Origin: Streptomyces sp. SID12501
Lineage (GTDB): Bacteria > Actinomycetota > Actinomycetes > Streptomycetales > Streptomycetaceae
Direction: 5' to 3'
NCBI RefSeq assembly: GCF_010550245.1
Contig: NZ_JAAGLU010000017.1
Span: 62,001-126,000, forward strand
Length of the DNA stretch: 64,000 nt
Below, one piece after another: positions 62,701 to 64,000 of this stretch. The notes under the pieces were generated by a model. The model saw nothing but the letters and a program-made list of their open reading frames with translations. It was not told where the DNA came from and did not search any database. Within the stretch, counting starts at the first letter, position 1. Every line of letters starts with the position of its first letter. The translations under genes were made by a program, and so were the position numbers.

Positions 62701-63977
62701 GCCGCCTCCTTCACGCTCGTGTCGCCGTGCGCCGACTGCCGCACGGCAATCTGCAACAGCACCAGGCCCGCCACGCACACTGCCAGCAGACAGGGGCCCA
62801 CGGCCCACCAGCCGTCGACCGCCGTCACCGCGAGCCCGACCAGGGGCGGTGTGGCCAGTGCTCCGATACTTCCCAACTGGGCTATCAGACCGTTGGCGGC
62901 ACCGAGGTCGGAGGCGGCACGCACAGCCAGCGGCACCGCCGCGAACACCGTTGCCACCACCAGTTCGTTGGCGAGCGCGACGACGAAGGCGCTGCCCACC
63001 GACAGCCCGAGTCCCCCCGCCCCGGCGAAGGCGGCGAAGGCCCCCGCCGGCATCAACAGCGAGACCAGGAAGAGGTACGTCGTGCTGACGCCCCGCACCA
63101 GCAGCCAGCTCGCAAGGAACCCACCGGCCACTCCGGCCAGCGACACCACCCCGGTCAGAGCACCGGCCGACTCGGTGGACAGGCCGAACTCCTCGTGCAG
63201 ATAGGTGGGGTAGAGGGTGACGCAGGCGACGATCGACCCGCTGACCGTCGCGAACCCGGCGGCCAGCGAGGCGGGACGTGCGAGCCGCCGCACCCGCGCC
63301 GCCCGGTCCTGGCTCCCCGGCCTCGTCGCGTCCGCCCGCGTCGCCACCGCCACCGCCGGCAGCCGGGTGGCACCCGCCGCGACCACCAGCGTCGCCACCG
63401 CGGCCACCGTCAGCCAGCCCCGCCAGTCGAGCCACGCGGACAGCACTCCGCCCGCGAAGGAGCCGAGCGCCAGACCCACCGGCATGAACGTCCCCCAGAT
63501 CGCCAGCGCGCCGGTCAGTCGCCTGCCGTCGCCCAGCGCGAACAGCAGGACCGGGGCGACGATCACCACGACGACGTACCCCACGCTCTCCGCCAGTCGG
63601 CCGCCCAGCATCGCGCCGAAGCTGTCGGTCCGGGCGCAGAACAGTCCGGCGAGCCCCATCACCACGAGCCCCGCGACCAGCATGTGGTGCGGCGGCAGCG
63701 GCCGGAGCAGATAACTGACGAACAGACCCAGTACGGCTGCGACCGCGGTAACCATTGAGGTCAGCAATGCTACTTGGGTCAGGGAAAGAGAGAGGTCCGC
63801 GCGCAGCGCCACAGATATCGGCGTCATTTTCCCCATACTTGTGGCGGCGAAGACACCGGCCAGATAAATTAGGCAGAACTTCCACCGGAACGCGCGAGTC
63901 TCGCGCCTGTCCGTGAGTTCTTTCGAGGCCGATTCAATTCCCTTGCCCCGACTGGCGACTTCGGTATCCTCTGTCAT
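62697..63977 (-). CDS. MFS transporter, 12-helix
   Basis: 426 residues from the ATG at 63977 with AAAGGC upstream (a TTG just before is the alternative). About 12 transmembrane helices are predicted, with a charged N-terminal tail (1-33). It resembles CynX/NimT-type and related MFS proteins. It is translationally coupled to the HAD phosphatase and lies beyond the broken NRPS, so it may be the exporter of the lost product or an unrelated pair. Confidence 0.9.
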   Translation of the reverse strand: MTEDTEVASRGKGIESASKELTDRRETRAFRWKFCLIYLAGVFAATSMGKMTPISVALRADLSLSLTQVALLTSMVTAVAAVLGLFVSYLLRPLPPHHMLVAGLVVMGLAGLFCARTDSFGAMLGGRLAESVGYVVVVIVAPVLLFALGDGRRLTGALAIWGTFMPVGLALGSFAGGVLSAWLDWRGWLTVAAVATLVVAAGATRLPAVAVATRADATRPGSQDRAARVRRLARPASLAAGFATVSGSIVACVTLYPTYLHEEFGLSTESAGALTGVVSLAGVAGGFLASWLLVRGVSTTYLFLVSLLMPAGAFAAFAGAGGLGLSVGSAFVVALANELVVATVFAAVPLAVRAASDLGAANGLIAQLGSIGALATPPLVGLAVTAVDGWWAVGPCLLAVCVAGLVLLQIAVRQSAHGDTSVKEAA

Positions 63978-64000
63978 CAATGCCTTTCCTCTCTCTTCGA

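Overview
The window is high-GC actinobacterial DNA, almost certainly Streptomyces. The signs are GC-rich third codon positions, frequent GTG starts, SpoIIE-type phosphatase, twin LacI/sugar-ABC loci, an Lrp/XRE/LuxR regulator repertoire, rare TTA codons and a typical GC-rich Streptomyces intergenic repeat. The mix of sugar-use islands, an insertion sequence, a lipid/polyketide operon and a ruined NRPS locus suggests a chromosome arm.

Region 1 (1-28.5 kb) is a plant arabinogalactan-utilisation island built from two LacI-controlled units. Unit A, on the minus strand, has two ABC permeases, a sugar-binding lipoprotein, a GH42 beta-galactosidase and a GH30 endo-galactanase with a ricin-type lectin domain that runs off the left edge. 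It is divergent from a LacI regulator, with two identical 16-bp palindromes between them. An IclR regulator and a SpoIIE-type phosphatase separate it from unit B. Unit B has a secreted GH43 enzyme, a very large secreted (alpha/alpha)6-barrel hydrolase, a second LacI regulator, a second sugar-binding protein with two permeases, and an intact GH127 beta-L-arabinofuranosidase. A second, secreted-type GH127 follows but is a pseudogene, split by an IS200/IS605-family element that carries apparently intact TnpA and TnpB. A second, longer multidomain GH30 enzyme closes the island. The secreted enzymes would cut galactan and arabinose side chains outside the cell, the ABC systems would import the products, and GH42 and GH127 would finish them inside.

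Region 2 (28.5-41.6 kb) holds secreted hydrolases followed by the most striking locus: a minus-strand operon of acyl-CoA carboxylase beta subunit, fatty-acyl-AMP ligase, a single-module polyketide synthase with ACP-KS-AT-ACP-TE order, and a Tat-exported antigen-85-type esterase. A PucR-type regulator with a TTA codon and a cutinase-like protein come next. This matches, gene for gene, the mycobacterial accD4-pks13-fadD32-Rv3802-fbp mycolate condensation locus, in an organism type not known to make mycolates.

Region 3 (41.7-55.1 kb) is more ordinary: a zinc/manganese ABC transporter with two Zur-like boxes, a double-unit Lrp regulator, a 14-helix MFS exporter divergent from a PoxB-like ThDP enzyme, an XRE regulator divergent from a quinone-oxidoreductase-like dehydrogenase, a NarL-type two-component pair and a Clp-N-domain-like protein.

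Region 4 (55.1-64 kb) is a decayed peptide-synthetase locus: a LuxR regulator, a small TTA-containing ORF, minus-strand NRPS scraps, a 56-residue secreted peptide, an MbtH-like protein, an NRPS whose adenylation domain has been removed, frame-broken condensation-domain remains, then a HAD phosphatase and an MFS exporter. I saw no rRNA, tRNA or CRISPR array.
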